Positions 43,496-50,225 of a stretch of DNA of 64,000 nt are shown in pieces (within the stretch, counting starts at the first letter, position 1; every line of letters begins with the position of its first letter). The notes under the pieces were generated by a model. The model ran no database searches, was not told the DNA's origin, and saw nothing but the letters and a program-made list of their open reading frames with translations. The translations under genes and the position numbers were made by a program. The stretch covers positions 2,976,001 through 3,040,000 of the forward strand of contig CP001643.1 in NCBI GenBank assembly GCA_000023405.1. The letters run 5' to 3'. Origin of the DNA: Brachybacterium faecium DSM 4810. Its GTDB lineage: Bacteria > Actinomycetota > Actinomycetes > Actinomycetales > Dermabacteraceae.

Positions 43496-44226
43496 CAGTC
43501 CTCCTCCTCACCGGTGGCGAGCGCCTCGGGGATCCCGTCGGCCCGGTCCGTCCAGTACGCGAACTCGGCGTGGACGATGTAGCGCTCGCGCGCGGAGTAC
43601 ATCGGATGGCAGGCGGTCAGGGTGAGCATCTGCGCGGTGGGCTCGACCTCGGGCCGGCCGGGCGTCGGCGCGATCACCTCGACGTCCGCCGGCTGCACGA
43701 CCAGCGACTCGCTCACCTCGTACACGTAGAACGCGTCGGAGGTCTCCACCACGATCGCGTCCCCCGTCTCGAGCCGGGCGATGTCCTCGAAGACGCGGCC
43801 GTAGGTGTTGCGGTGCCCGGCGACCGAGAAGTTCCCGACCTCGCCCGGCAGCGCCGTCTCCGGGTAGTGGCCGGCGCCCTTGACGTTGAGCACCTTCTCG
43901 AGGCTCACGCCCTCGGCGAGCGGGAACTGGGGCCGGTCGAAGGCCGGCACGTGCATCTTGCCCCAGACCATCGTGTCCTGCGGGGTCTCGGGGATCGGCG
44001 GCGGGCCCTCCTGGCGGGGTGCGATCTCCTCCGCGTCGAGCTCGCCCCACTCCTGCTCGAGGCCGTCGATGATGCCGGCCTGCTCGCGGTCGGCGATGAC
44101 GTCCGTCCACCACAGCTGCCAGACGAGGAAGAGCAGCAGCAGGGCGCCGAGGGTCAGCAGCAGCTCCCCGAGGATCCCGAGGACCCCTCCGCCGCGGCGG
44201 TCTCGGCGGCGGTGGGTGGGGGTCAT
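43495..44226 (-). CDS. Class E sortase
   Basis: A 243-residue membrane-anchored transpeptidase. One N-terminal helix (GILGELLLTLGALLLLFLVW) is followed by the sortase barrel. The catalytic histidine is in FSVAGHRNTYGRVFEDIARL, the cysteine in LTLTACHPMYSARERYIVHA, and the arginine a few residues on. TLTxC with YxxRERYI fits the class E group of actinobacteria, which attaches LAxTG-type proteins to the wall. I found no substrate with such a signal in the window. It overlaps the DUF881 gene by ATGA and the small membrane protein by TGATG. Confidence 0.9.
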   Translation of the reverse strand: MTPTHRRRDRRGGGVLGILGELLLTLGALLLLFLVWQLWWTDVIADREQAGIIDGLEQEWGELDAEEIAPRQEGPPPIPETPQDTMVWGKMHVPAFDRPQFPLAEGVSLEKVLNVKGAGHYPETALPGEVGNFSVAGHRNTYGRVFEDIARLETGDAIVVETSDAFYVYEVSESLVVQPADVEVIAPTPGRPEVEPTAQMLTLTACHPMYSARERYIVHAEFAYWTDRADGIPEALATGEEED

Positions 44227-44981
44227 GCGGCGGCCTCCGCGGTGAGGGTGAGCGAGCCTTCGAAGGCGGGCAGCGTGGTGGTCTCGAGCGTCTCGATCTT
44301 CTCGCCGAGCCCGACGTGCCCCACCCAGGTGCGGTACGCCTCCACGCCGGGGGCGTCCTCGAGCGCCTCGGTCATCTCGTCGATCGGTCCGATGACGGTC
44401 ACCACGAACGGCGGGGAGTAGACCCGGCCCTCGAGCAGCAGGGTGTTGCCGGCGCAGCGGAAGGCGCTGCCGTTGATGACCCGCTGGTCCTGCAGCATCA
44501 TCGCCTCCGCCCCGCCGGCCCACAGCGCGTTGATGTACGCCTCGAGGTCCTGCTGGTGGACGACGAGGTCGTTCGGCTCGGTGCCCGGGATGGACAGGGC
44601 GCTGCTGGGGGCGTCGGTGAGGGTGATCCGCAGCGCGGGGCCGCTGACCTCGCTGAGGCCGACGGCATCGGCGACGTGCTCCGCGCCCTCGGCGGTCGGG
44701 GCGCCGGCCTCCGCGCCGCGCAGCCCCTCCACCTCGGCGCGCATGGTCGCGTTCTCCTCGGTGAGCCGTTCGATGTCGCGCCCGCGCTCCTGCAGCACGC
44801 CCACCACATCGCTGCTCTCGTCGCGGATGGAGCCGCCGCCGGAGAGCCGGGCGGTGGTGGCGAACAGGACCCCGCACAGCACCATCACCAGCGCCACGCC
44901 GATGCGCGTGCGCCCGCGCGCGGTGCGCCCTGCGGTGTGCGCAGTGCGTGCAGTGCGGTGGCGCTCGCCCCCTGCCTCCAT
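44223..44981 (-). CDS. DUF881 family membrane protein
   Basis: A 252-residue protein with an N-terminal membrane helix (IGVALVMVLCGVLFATTARL), a short coiled-coil-like stretch (RGRDIERLTEENATMRAEVE), and the DUF881 domain: GPALRITLTDAP, NDLVVHQQDLEAYINALWAG, AMMLQDQRVINGSAFRCAGN and PFVVTVIGPIDEMTEALEDA. DUF881 genes commonly sit between pabA/trpG and crgA, and a division-associated role is suspected. It is the first gene of the three-gene minus-strand operon with the sortase and diverges from crgA across 115 bp. Confidence 0.9.
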   Translation of the reverse strand: MEAGGERHRTARTAHTAGRTARGRTRIGVALVMVLCGVLFATTARLSGGGSIRDESSDVVGVLQERGRDIERLTEENATMRAEVEGLRGAEAGAPTAEGAEHVADAVGLSEVSGPALRITLTDAPSSALSIPGTEPNDLVVHQQDLEAYINALWAGGAEAMMLQDQRVINGSAFRCAGNTLLLEGRVYSPPFVVTVIGPIDEMTEALEDAPGVEAYRTWVGHVGLGEKIETLETTTLPAFEGSLTLTAEAAA

Positions 44982-45018
44982 GGCGGCTCCTCACTTCGCA
45001 CGCTCGGTCTACGAGCAT

Positions 45019-45024
45019 TACCCT
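45019..45024 (+). promoter_or_regulatory. Candidate -10 box (TACCCT) for crgA
   Basis: TACCCT lies 72 bp before the crgA ATG in the divergent gap with the DUF881 gene. The minus strand shows TAATGC over the same bases, so divergent promoters may overlap. Confidence 0.35.
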
Positions 45025-45096
45025 AGGCCAAGGCCTGCACCCGCGGGCCCGCGCGGCACGCCCGCGCGACCGGCCGCGTCGAGGGAGCACCGTTTC

Positions 45097-45471
45097 ATGG
45101 CCAGGAGCAGGAAGAAGTCGTCCCGGCAGGCGACGTCGAACGCGAAGGCCACCGCTTCGGCGAAGGATCCGGTCACCCCCGCGGGCGGCGAGATCTCCGA
45201 GAAGGCGAAGGACTCCACCCGCTCCACCTCGGTGAAGAAGGCCGCGGCCGCGGAGAGCACCCGCACCACCGGGCGCCGGGTCGCCGCGGCGACGCAGAAC
45301 CCGCCGTGGCTCGCGCCCACCGCCGTCGTGCTCCTCATCGTGGGGCTGCTCTACCTCGTCACGTACTACATCTCCGCCGGTCAGCTGCCGCTGCCCATCG
45401 GCGATTGGAACCTCGCGGTCGGCTTCGGGGTGCTCATGGTGGGCGGCGGCATGCTCATGTTCTGGAAGTAG
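45097..45471 (+). CDS. crgA: Cell division protein CrgA
   Basis: A 124-residue protein with a basic, Ser/Lys/Thr-rich cytoplasmic N-terminus of about 70 residues and then two membrane helices (WLAPTAVVLLIVGLLYLVTY; GFGVLMVGGGMLMF) joined by the conserved loop YISAGQLPLPIGDWN. CrgA recruits and stabilises the divisome with FtsZ, FtsQ and PBPs. GAGGGAG precedes the ATG. The N-terminal extension is longer than the mycobacterial protein's. The last codons lie inside a 26-bp tandem duplication. Confidence 0.95.
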   Translation: MARSRKKSSRQATSNAKATASAKDPVTPAGGEISEKAKDSTRSTSVKKAAAAESTRTTGRRVAAATQNPPWLAPTAVVLLIVGLLYLVTYYISAGQLPLPIGDWNLAVGFGVLMVGGGMLMFWK

Positions 45472-45509
45472 GCCCCGCCGGGGTGTTCTGGAGAGGGGCC
45501 CCGCCGGGG
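45458..45509. repeat. 26-bp tandem duplication over the crgA stop, forming two hairpins
   Basis: Positions 45458-45483 and 45484-45509 are near-identical 26-mers (TGTTCTGGA..., ending GGCCCCGCCGGGG). The first holds the final crgA codons FWK and stop. Each contains CCCC-GCC-GGGG, which can form a short hairpin that may help terminate crgA transcription. Confidence 0.65.
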
Positions 45510-45575
45510 TCCCGTCCCCGGTCGCGGCCGCGGTGATGGGGAGTTCTCCCCACCGCGCTCCCGTGGACGCGCCGG

Positions 45576-45581
45576 TAGGCT
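45576..45581 (+). promoter_or_regulatory. -10 box (TAGGCT) of the LppM-like gene
   Basis: TAGGCT lies 63 bp upstream of the ATG at 45645. No clear -35 is visible. Confidence 0.4.
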
Positions 45582-45644
45582 GAGGGAGATGTCCGCCACG
45601 CGCGTGATGTCCACTTTTCCCGCCGACCACCTCCTGGGGGCCTC

Positions 45645-46586
45645 ATGAACAGCATCTCGATACGGCGCCGGCTCGCCGCCGTCCTCCTCCTGCCCTTCCT
45701 CCTGGTGCTGGCCGGCTGCGGGAAGCTCCACGCCGATTTCGACATCCAGGACGTCGACACCATCAACGTCTCCTACGACGTCGCCTTCGACGAGCAGTTC
45801 ATGGCGGGGCAGTACAGCTCCGCGGACTCCATGTGCTCCGACATGCAGGACGAGATGGGCGTGATGGGCGAGATGGCGCCCGACGTCGACCCCTACGAGA
45901 AGGACGGCCAGCTCGGCTGCGTCGTCACGGGCGTGATGACCAGCGACAACTTCGGCACCGGCTTCGACCTCACCGAGGAGGACGGCGAATACCACCTGGC
46001 CATCGAGGGCGACGAGGGGATGTCCGCAGACCTCGGCTCCCCGATGGGCGACCTCGACTTCGACTTCCGGATGACCTTCACCTTCCCCGGCACGATCATC
46101 GAGGCCAGCGGCGGCGAGGTCGACGGCAACTCCGTGACCTTCACCGACGTCAACGAGGTGACGCAGGGCGTGGACATCCGCGCCGACGCCAGCAGCTTCC
46201 CGTGGGTGATCGTGGTCGTGGCCGTGCTCATCATCGGGTTCCTGTTCCTCGTGGTGCTCGCGGCGGTCGTGTTCTTCGTGCTCCGCGCCCGCCGGAACAA
46301 GAGCACCCCGGCGGCGGTGCCCGGCGCCTACAGCGCCGCCTCCGCCCAGGGTGCCCCGCAGGGCCAGCCGGGCCAGCCGGGCCAGCAGTGGGGCGGTCAG
46401 GCCTCCCCGCCGCCCGCGCCGCAGCAGGGTCAGCAGTGGGGCCAGCCGCAGCAGGGCGCCCCGCAGGATCCGAACGCCCCGCAGTGGAACCAGCCCGGCC
46501 AGGGCGGCCAGCCGTGGGACCACCCCGGGCAGGGCGGCCAGAACGGGCAGGGCGGCCAGCAGCCGCCGCAGAGCCCGGGCTGGTGA
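45645..46586 (+). CDS. LppM-like lipoprotein with C-terminal membrane helix
   Basis: A 313-residue protein. The signal peptide ends in a lipobox (LLVLAGCGKLHADFDI), so cysteine 25 is probably lipidated. The extracytoplasmic domain (about 26-185) resembles the LppM/DUF3153 type seen in mycobacteria. A second membrane helix at about 186-212 (WVIVVVAVLIIGFLFLVVLA) and a basic RARRNK place the end inside the cell. That cytoplasmic tail is Gln/Gly/Pro-rich (QGQPGQPGQQWGGQ and similar). The dual anchor, lipid outside and helix across, is unusual. Confidence 0.78.
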   Translation: MNSISIRRRLAAVLLLPFLLVLAGCGKLHADFDIQDVDTINVSYDVAFDEQFMAGQYSSADSMCSDMQDEMGVMGEMAPDVDPYEKDGQLGCVVTGVMTSDNFGTGFDLTEEDGEYHLAIEGDEGMSADLGSPMGDLDFDFRMTFTFPGTIIEASGGEVDGNSVTFTDVNEVTQGVDIRADASSFPWVIVVVAVLIIGFLFLVVLAAVVFFVLRARRNKSTPAAVPGAYSAASAQGAPQGQPGQPGQQWGGQASPPPAPQQGQQWGQPQQGAPQDPNAPQWNQPGQGGQPWDHPGQGGQNGQGGQQPPQSPGW

Positions 46587-46603
46587 CCCTCCGTCGGTGA
46601 GCC

Positions 46604-46641
46604 ATCCAGGGGCCATGTGAGCAGGGTCATGGCCCCTGGAT
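46604..46641. terminator. Perfect 14-bp hairpin terminator
   Basis: ATCCAGGGGCCATG (46604-46617) and CATGGCCCCTGGAT (46628-46641) pair perfectly around a 10-base loop, 17 bp after the LppM-like stop. Three further outer pairs are possible with one bulge. There is no T-tract. Confidence 0.75.
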
Positions 46642-46670
46642 TGGCACCGAGGGGATCATCCCGCTAAAGT
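46641..46670 (+). promoter_or_regulatory. Promoter of tRNA-Arg
   Basis: TTGGCA (46641-46646) and TAAAGT (46665-46670) are 18 bp apart, with the predicted start about 18 bp before the tRNA. Confidence 0.65.
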
Positions 46671-46694
46671 TGATCAGGTCAGCATGGCTGGCAA

Positions 46695-46767
46695 GCGCCC
46701 GTAGCTTAACGGATAGAGCATCTGACTACGGATCAGAAGGTTGGGGGTTCGAATCCCTCCGGGCGCA
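46695..46767 (+). tRNA. tRNA-Arg (ACG anticodon)
   Basis: The acceptor is GCGCCCG/CGGGCGC with discriminator A, the anticodon loop is CTACGGA (anticodon ACG) on stem TCTGA/TCAGA, and the T arm is GGGGG-TTCGAAT-CCCTC. The CCA end is not encoded. It reads CGN arginine codons after A-to-I editing by TadA. Confidence 0.95.
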
Positions 46768-46850
46768 CTTCACGGAACGGCTCTGACCCGCAGGACATCC
46801 TGTCGGTCAGGGCCGTTTCCGCATCTCTGGCCCCGAATGCGCAGCGGGCG

Positions 46851-46929
46851 AGGACGAACTTCTTGCCGCCAGCGTCGGCTGAGCGGCCATGCACCGTCCA
46901 GTCCACGCCCACAGCAAGAAGTTCGTCCT
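46851..46929 (+). repeat. 73-bp quasi-palindromic repeat, copy 1
   Basis: The perfect 15-bp inverted ends AGGACGAACTTCTTG (46851-46865) and CAAGAAGTTCGTCCT (46915-46929) enclose a 49-bp interior. The interior arms GCGTCGGCTG and CAGTCCACGC also pair with one mismatch. The core between the 12-bp ends is 73 bp, as in three other copies. It is intergenic, between tRNA-Arg and the convergent oxidoreductase gene. Confidence 0.85.
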
Positions 46930-46968
46930 GTGCCGGCGCACGAGAGGCTCGGCGAGACCGGCAGAGAG

Positions 46969-47016
46969 CCGACCGGGCCCAGGACCGACCGGGCCCATGA
47001 CCGACCGGGCCCCGGA
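46969..47016. repeat. 16-bp tandem repeat, three copies
   Basis: The unit CCGACCGGGCCCAGGA occurs at 46969-46984, then with small changes at 46985-47000 and 47001-47016. It lies between the palindrome and the oxidoreductase stop. Confidence 0.75.
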
Positions 47017-47038
47017 GAGGCCCGGCCGGCCCGGGGCC
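47008..47038 (-). terminator. GC-rich hairpin after the oxidoreductase gene
   Basis: GGCCCCGG (47008-47015) and CCGGGGCC (47031-47038) form an 8-bp stem directly downstream of the minus-strand stop at 47041. The loop is itself GGCC-rich. Confidence 0.45.
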
Positions 47039-47040
47039 GG

Positions 47041-48264
47041 TCACCAGGCCTCGACGGCCTCGCGGACGGAGCTCCAGCCCTGCAGGATGTCCCGCGCCTC
47101 GGGATCAGCCTCCGCGGCGATCGCGTCGGCGCGGGCCTCCTCGAGCAGCGCATCGATCTCGACCCGCTCGCCGCAGTCGACCGAGGCCACCGCGGCCTCG
47201 ACCATCGCGAAGGAGAGGATGTTGTCGTGCACCTCGCACATCGGCCGTCGGCCCTCGCGCACGGAGGTCACGAACTCGATGATCGAGGCATCGATCTGAT
47301 CCGGCTCCGAGGTGGACAGCGCCTCCTCGAGCGCGGTGTTCAACGCCCGGGTCTCCTCCTGGTCCTCGGTGCCCAGCACCGGTGCGCCGGTGCCGTCCCA
47401 GGTGGCGGTGCCGTGCTGCGCCCCGATCCGCCACTCGCTGTTCCAGTAGGTGGGCAGACCACGCGCGTTCCAGGTGCCGTTGTAGACGAACAGCGCCCCG
47501 TCGGACATCTCGAAGGTCGCCGTCACCGTCGCATCGTGCGTGTAGACGCTCCACTCGGGCTGCGCCCCGCGCGCGGTGACCGCGACCGGATCCGTGTCCA
47601 TGATGTAGCGGGCCGTGTCGAAGGCGTGGATGCCCATGTCCCGCAGCAGCGGGTGCAGCTGGGTGCGGCGATAGCCCTCCATCTCCGTGTACAGGGAGAA
47701 GAAGGCGCTGGTCAGCACCGTGGGCCCGTGCGCGGCGACGAACCTGCGCAGTTCCCGCACCTGGGGGAAGAAGCGCCGCGACTGCGAGATCATGAACGGC
47801 ACGCCGGTCAGCTCGGCGTGCGCCATCAGGCTCAGCGCCTCGGGGAGCGTCTCGGTGACCGGCTTCTCGCCGAGCACCGGGACCCCCGCGTGCAGCGCCT
47901 TCACCGTCACCGGGTGATGGGCGACGGGCACGGTGGGGTTGATGAGGATGTCCGCGCCCACCTCGAGCGCGAGGTCCACGCCGTCGGTGCCGGTCGCGAC
48001 CGCGGAGGGATCCTCCACGCCGGACTGCGCGATCGACTCCGCGGGCATCCCCTCGACGAGGTCGGCGACGCCCACCAGCTCGGTCATGGGGCTCGAGGCG
48101 ATCACCCTGGACCACCAGCGGCCCATCCCGCCGGCACCCACCACGACCGCGCGCAGCGGCGTCTGCCCCGTCGCCGCCTCGAGCGCGGCGTTCGGGTCCG
48201 CGATCACGGACGCTGCGGACCGGGCGTCGGGCCGGGTCTCGGGGCGCAGGGTCTCAGATGACAC
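47041..48264 (-). CDS. Gfo/Idh/MocA family oxidoreductase
   Basis: A 407-residue NAD(P)-dependent sugar dehydrogenase-type enzyme. The nucleotide site is LRAVVVGAGGMGRWWSRVIA, the family motif is VPVLGEKPVTETLPEALSLM (EKP with the conserved lysine), and the C-terminal alpha/beta domain includes LRDMGIHAFDTARYIM with its GxHxxD element. The GTG start lies inside the end of the ThuA gene (11-bp overlap), so the two are coupled. ThuA plus MocA pairs usually act on sugars or inositol derivatives; the substrate is unknown. No transporter is adjacent. Confidence 0.92.
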   Translation of the reverse strand: MSSETLRPETRPDARSAASVIADPNAALEAATGQTPLRAVVVGAGGMGRWWSRVIASSPMTELVGVADLVEGMPAESIAQSGVEDPSAVATGTDGVDLALEVGADILINPTVPVAHHPVTVKALHAGVPVLGEKPVTETLPEALSLMAHAELTGVPFMISQSRRFFPQVRELRRFVAAHGPTVLTSAFFSLYTEMEGYRRTQLHPLLRDMGIHAFDTARYIMDTDPVAVTARGAQPEWSVYTHDATVTATFEMSDGALFVYNGTWNARGLPTYWNSEWRIGAQHGTATWDGTGAPVLGTEDQEETRALNTALEEALSTSEPDQIDASIIEFVTSVREGRRPMCEVHDNILSFAMVEAAVASVDCGERVEIDALLEEARADAIAAEADPEARDILQGWSSVREAVEAW

Positions 48265-49039
48265 GCGTGACCGCCTGCCCCTGTGCGTCGACGGCGCCGT
48301 CGCGGAACCAGTCGCGCTGGGCGTTGGCGATCTTCACCGGCGCGGCCTCCCGCTCCTCGGGGCGGGCCCACACCACGGCGTTGGCCAGCACGCGCTGGAT
48401 CTCGCTCTGGCGGTAGACCGGGTACTCCTGGTCGCCGGGGCTGAAGTAGAAGACCTTACCCTTGCCGCGGCGGAAGGCGGCGCCGGAGCGGAACACCTCT
48501 CCCCCGGCGAAGGAGGAGACGAACACCAGCTCGTCGGGGGCGGGGATGTCGAACATCTCGCCGTACATCTCCTGCTCCGGCACGACGATCGGGTGGGGCA
48601 CGCCGCGGGCGATGGGGTGGGAGCCGTTGACGGTCCACACCCGCTCCTCCTCGCCGTCGTTGCGCCACAGCAGGTTGCAGGTGGTGCCCATGAGGGCCTT
48701 GAACGGCTTGGAGTAGTGGGCCGAGTGCAGCGGGATCAGGCCCATGCCCTCGTGGACCCGGCGCACCACGCGCTCGGAGACCTCGTCCGGCACGTCGCCG
48801 TGGGCCATGTGCCCCCACCAGGTGAGCACGTCCGTCTCGGCGAGGGCCTCCTCGGAGAGGGACTCCTCGATGTCGTCGAGGAGGGCGATCCGCACCTCCG
48901 CGTCGATCCCGTCGGCGGCGAGCGTGGCGCGCAGACCGTCGGCGATGACGGTGTGCATGCCCTCGGGATAGACCTCCTGGACCTTCGGGTCGACCTTCTC
49001 GTGCCGGTTCTCGCCGAAGACGGCGATGCGCAGTGTCAT
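48254..49039 (-). CDS. ThuA-like (trehalose utilisation family) protein
   Basis: A 261-residue protein of the ThuA family, which has a class I glutamine amidotransferase-like fold without its usual catalytic cysteine. Segments: MTLRIAVFGENRHEKVDPKV, DVLTWWGHMAHGDVPDEVSE, GLIPLHSAHYSKPFKALMGT, VNGSHPIARGVPHPIVVPEQ and GKVFYFSPGDQEYPVYRQSE. The ATG at 49039 has GAAGGA upstream. It is the first gene of a pair with the Gfo/Idh/MocA oxidoreductase and probably works on the same sugar. Confidence 0.9.
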   Translation of the reverse strand: MTLRIAVFGENRHEKVDPKVQEVYPEGMHTVIADGLRATLAADGIDAEVRIALLDDIEESLSEEALAETDVLTWWGHMAHGDVPDEVSERVVRRVHEGMGLIPLHSAHYSKPFKALMGTTCNLLWRNDGEEERVWTVNGSHPIARGVPHPIVVPEQEMYGEMFDIPAPDELVFVSSFAGGEVFRSGAAFRRGKGKVFYFSPGDQEYPVYRQSEIQRVLANAVVWARPEEREAAPVKIANAQRDWFRDGAVDAQGQAVTRVI

Positions 49040-49174
49040 GGTGTCCTTCGTCCTGTCTGATGGTTCGCGGGGCGCCCTGCGCACAGGGCGTCGGACCATC
49101 GTAGGGCGCGGGCCCCGCCGCAACCGTGACCCGGATGTGATCCGTTTCTCACCGGGGCGGGTTATGGTCGTGGT

Positions 49175-49202
49175 CAGGCTCCTTCAATGGCGAGGGAGCC
49201 TG
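49175..49202 (-). terminator. Hairpin at the end of the ether-lipid operon
   Basis: CAGGCTCC (49175-49182) and GGAGCCTG (49195-49202) form a perfect 8-bp stem, 8 bp beyond the stop of the minus-strand gene ending at 49211. Confidence 0.55.
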
Positions 49203-49210
49203 TTCCACGT

Positions 49211-49600
49211 TCAGAGCCGGCGCACCTGCACGCCGCGCCCGTCGGCCCCGAGCGCCTCCGCGAGCGCGGCGGCGGTGCGCTCATGGGATCGCGTCGCCCG
49301 CGCCCGGCCGAGGCTCCCGCCGAGCGCCCGCCCGGCGCCGGCGCCCCAGCGATAGCGCACCTCGACCCCGCCGGGCACCTCGTGCAGCTCGAGCGGCGCC
49401 GTGAGATGGAAGCGCCGTCCGGCGAGGGCGCCCAGCAGCACGGTGCGCCGCCTGCTCCCCGTCTCCGCGACCAGCAGGGCGGGGCCGCGCTCGTGCACCT
49501 GCCAGCCGCGCTCGACGAAGAAGCGGCCGACGAGGGCGCGCACGGCGGGCAGCGCGCCGCCCACGGTGAGCACGACCCCCGCGGCGGGCGCAGGGCTCAT
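49211..49600 (-). CDS. Small protein, function unknown
   Basis: A 129-residue protein beginning MSPAPAAGVVLTVGGALPAV, with a mixed alpha/beta pattern and many arginines; no membrane segment or known motif stands out. Its ATG overlaps the stop of the histidine phosphatase gene (ATGA), so it is the last gene of the operon. Confidence 0.65.
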   Translation of the reverse strand: MSPAPAAGVVLTVGGALPAVRALVGRFFVERGWQVHERGPALLVAETGSRRRTVLLGALAGRRFHLTAPLELHEVPGGVEVRYRWGAGAGRALGGSLGRARATRSHERTAAALAEALGADGRGVQVRRL

Positions 49601-50214
49601 GCCCGCGCGGCCCGCTCGGCCCCCGCCGCCCCGTCGGCGCTCCTGCCGCGGCCGAGGCGGCGCAGCTCCGCATTGCCCAGATGCGGGATGTCGCGATGGT
49701 CGTGGGGGTCGCGGCCGGCGCCGAGCGCGAGCGCGATCTGCAGCACGTCGCCGTGGGCGACCAGCACCACCGGCGCGGTGCGCGCGAGCTCATCGGCCTC
49801 GTGCAGCACCTCGAGCACCCGGGCGGCGACGGCCGCGACCTGCTCGACGCCGTCCTCGTGGGTGCCGTGGGCGCGGTCCACCGCCCAGATCCCGTCGTAG
49901 GCGGTCGCGGGGCCCTCGTCGTGCCGCCCGAAGCAGCGCTCGCGCAGGCGCGTCTCGAGCCGCGGCGGGGCCGCGCCGATCACCGCCGCGAACTCCTCCG
50001 CGGTCTGCAGGGCGCGGGCGAAGTCGCTCGTGAGCACGACCGTCTCCGGGCCCAGGCCCTGCGCGGCGGCGTCGCGGGCCGTCGCGCGCGCCTGCTTCCG
50101 GCCGCGCGCGGTGAGGCCCACCTCGGTGAGCGCGCGCGGGCCGGGGACGGAGACGATCAGCCCCTCGACGTTGGCGGTGGATTCGCCGTGGCGGAGCACC
50201 CGGAGGTCGTGCAC
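49597..50214 (-). CDS. Histidine phosphatase family protein
   Basis: A 205-residue member of the phosphoglycerate-mutase-like superfamily. The phosphohistidine motif is LRVLRHGESTANVEG, followed by GLTARGRKQARATARDAA, the SSxxxR-like block VLTSDFARALQTAEEFAAVI, and the second histidine in VVLVAHGDVLQIALALG. The substrate is unknown; operon context would allow a lipid or nucleotide phosphate. The GTG at 50214 is preceded by GAGAGGA and lies 11 bp after the AGPS-like gene. Confidence 0.88.
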   Translation of the reverse strand: MHDLRVLRHGESTANVEGLIVSVPGPRALTEVGLTARGRKQARATARDAAAQGLGPETVVLTSDFARALQTAEEFAAVIGAAPPRLETRLRERCFGRHDEGPATAYDGIWAVDRAHGTHEDGVEQVAAVAARVLEVLHEADELARTAPVVLVAHGDVLQIALALGAGRDPHDHRDIPHLGNAELRRLGRGRSADGAAGAERAARA

Positions 50215-50225
50215 GGTGGGTCCTC

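Noticed and set aside
46851..46929. Palindrome ends as terminal inverted repeats of an insertion sequence
   Set aside because: The inverted ends are IS-like, but the elements are only 73 bp long, hold no gene, show no clear target duplications and have no transposase in the window. A MITE or REP-like explanation stays open.
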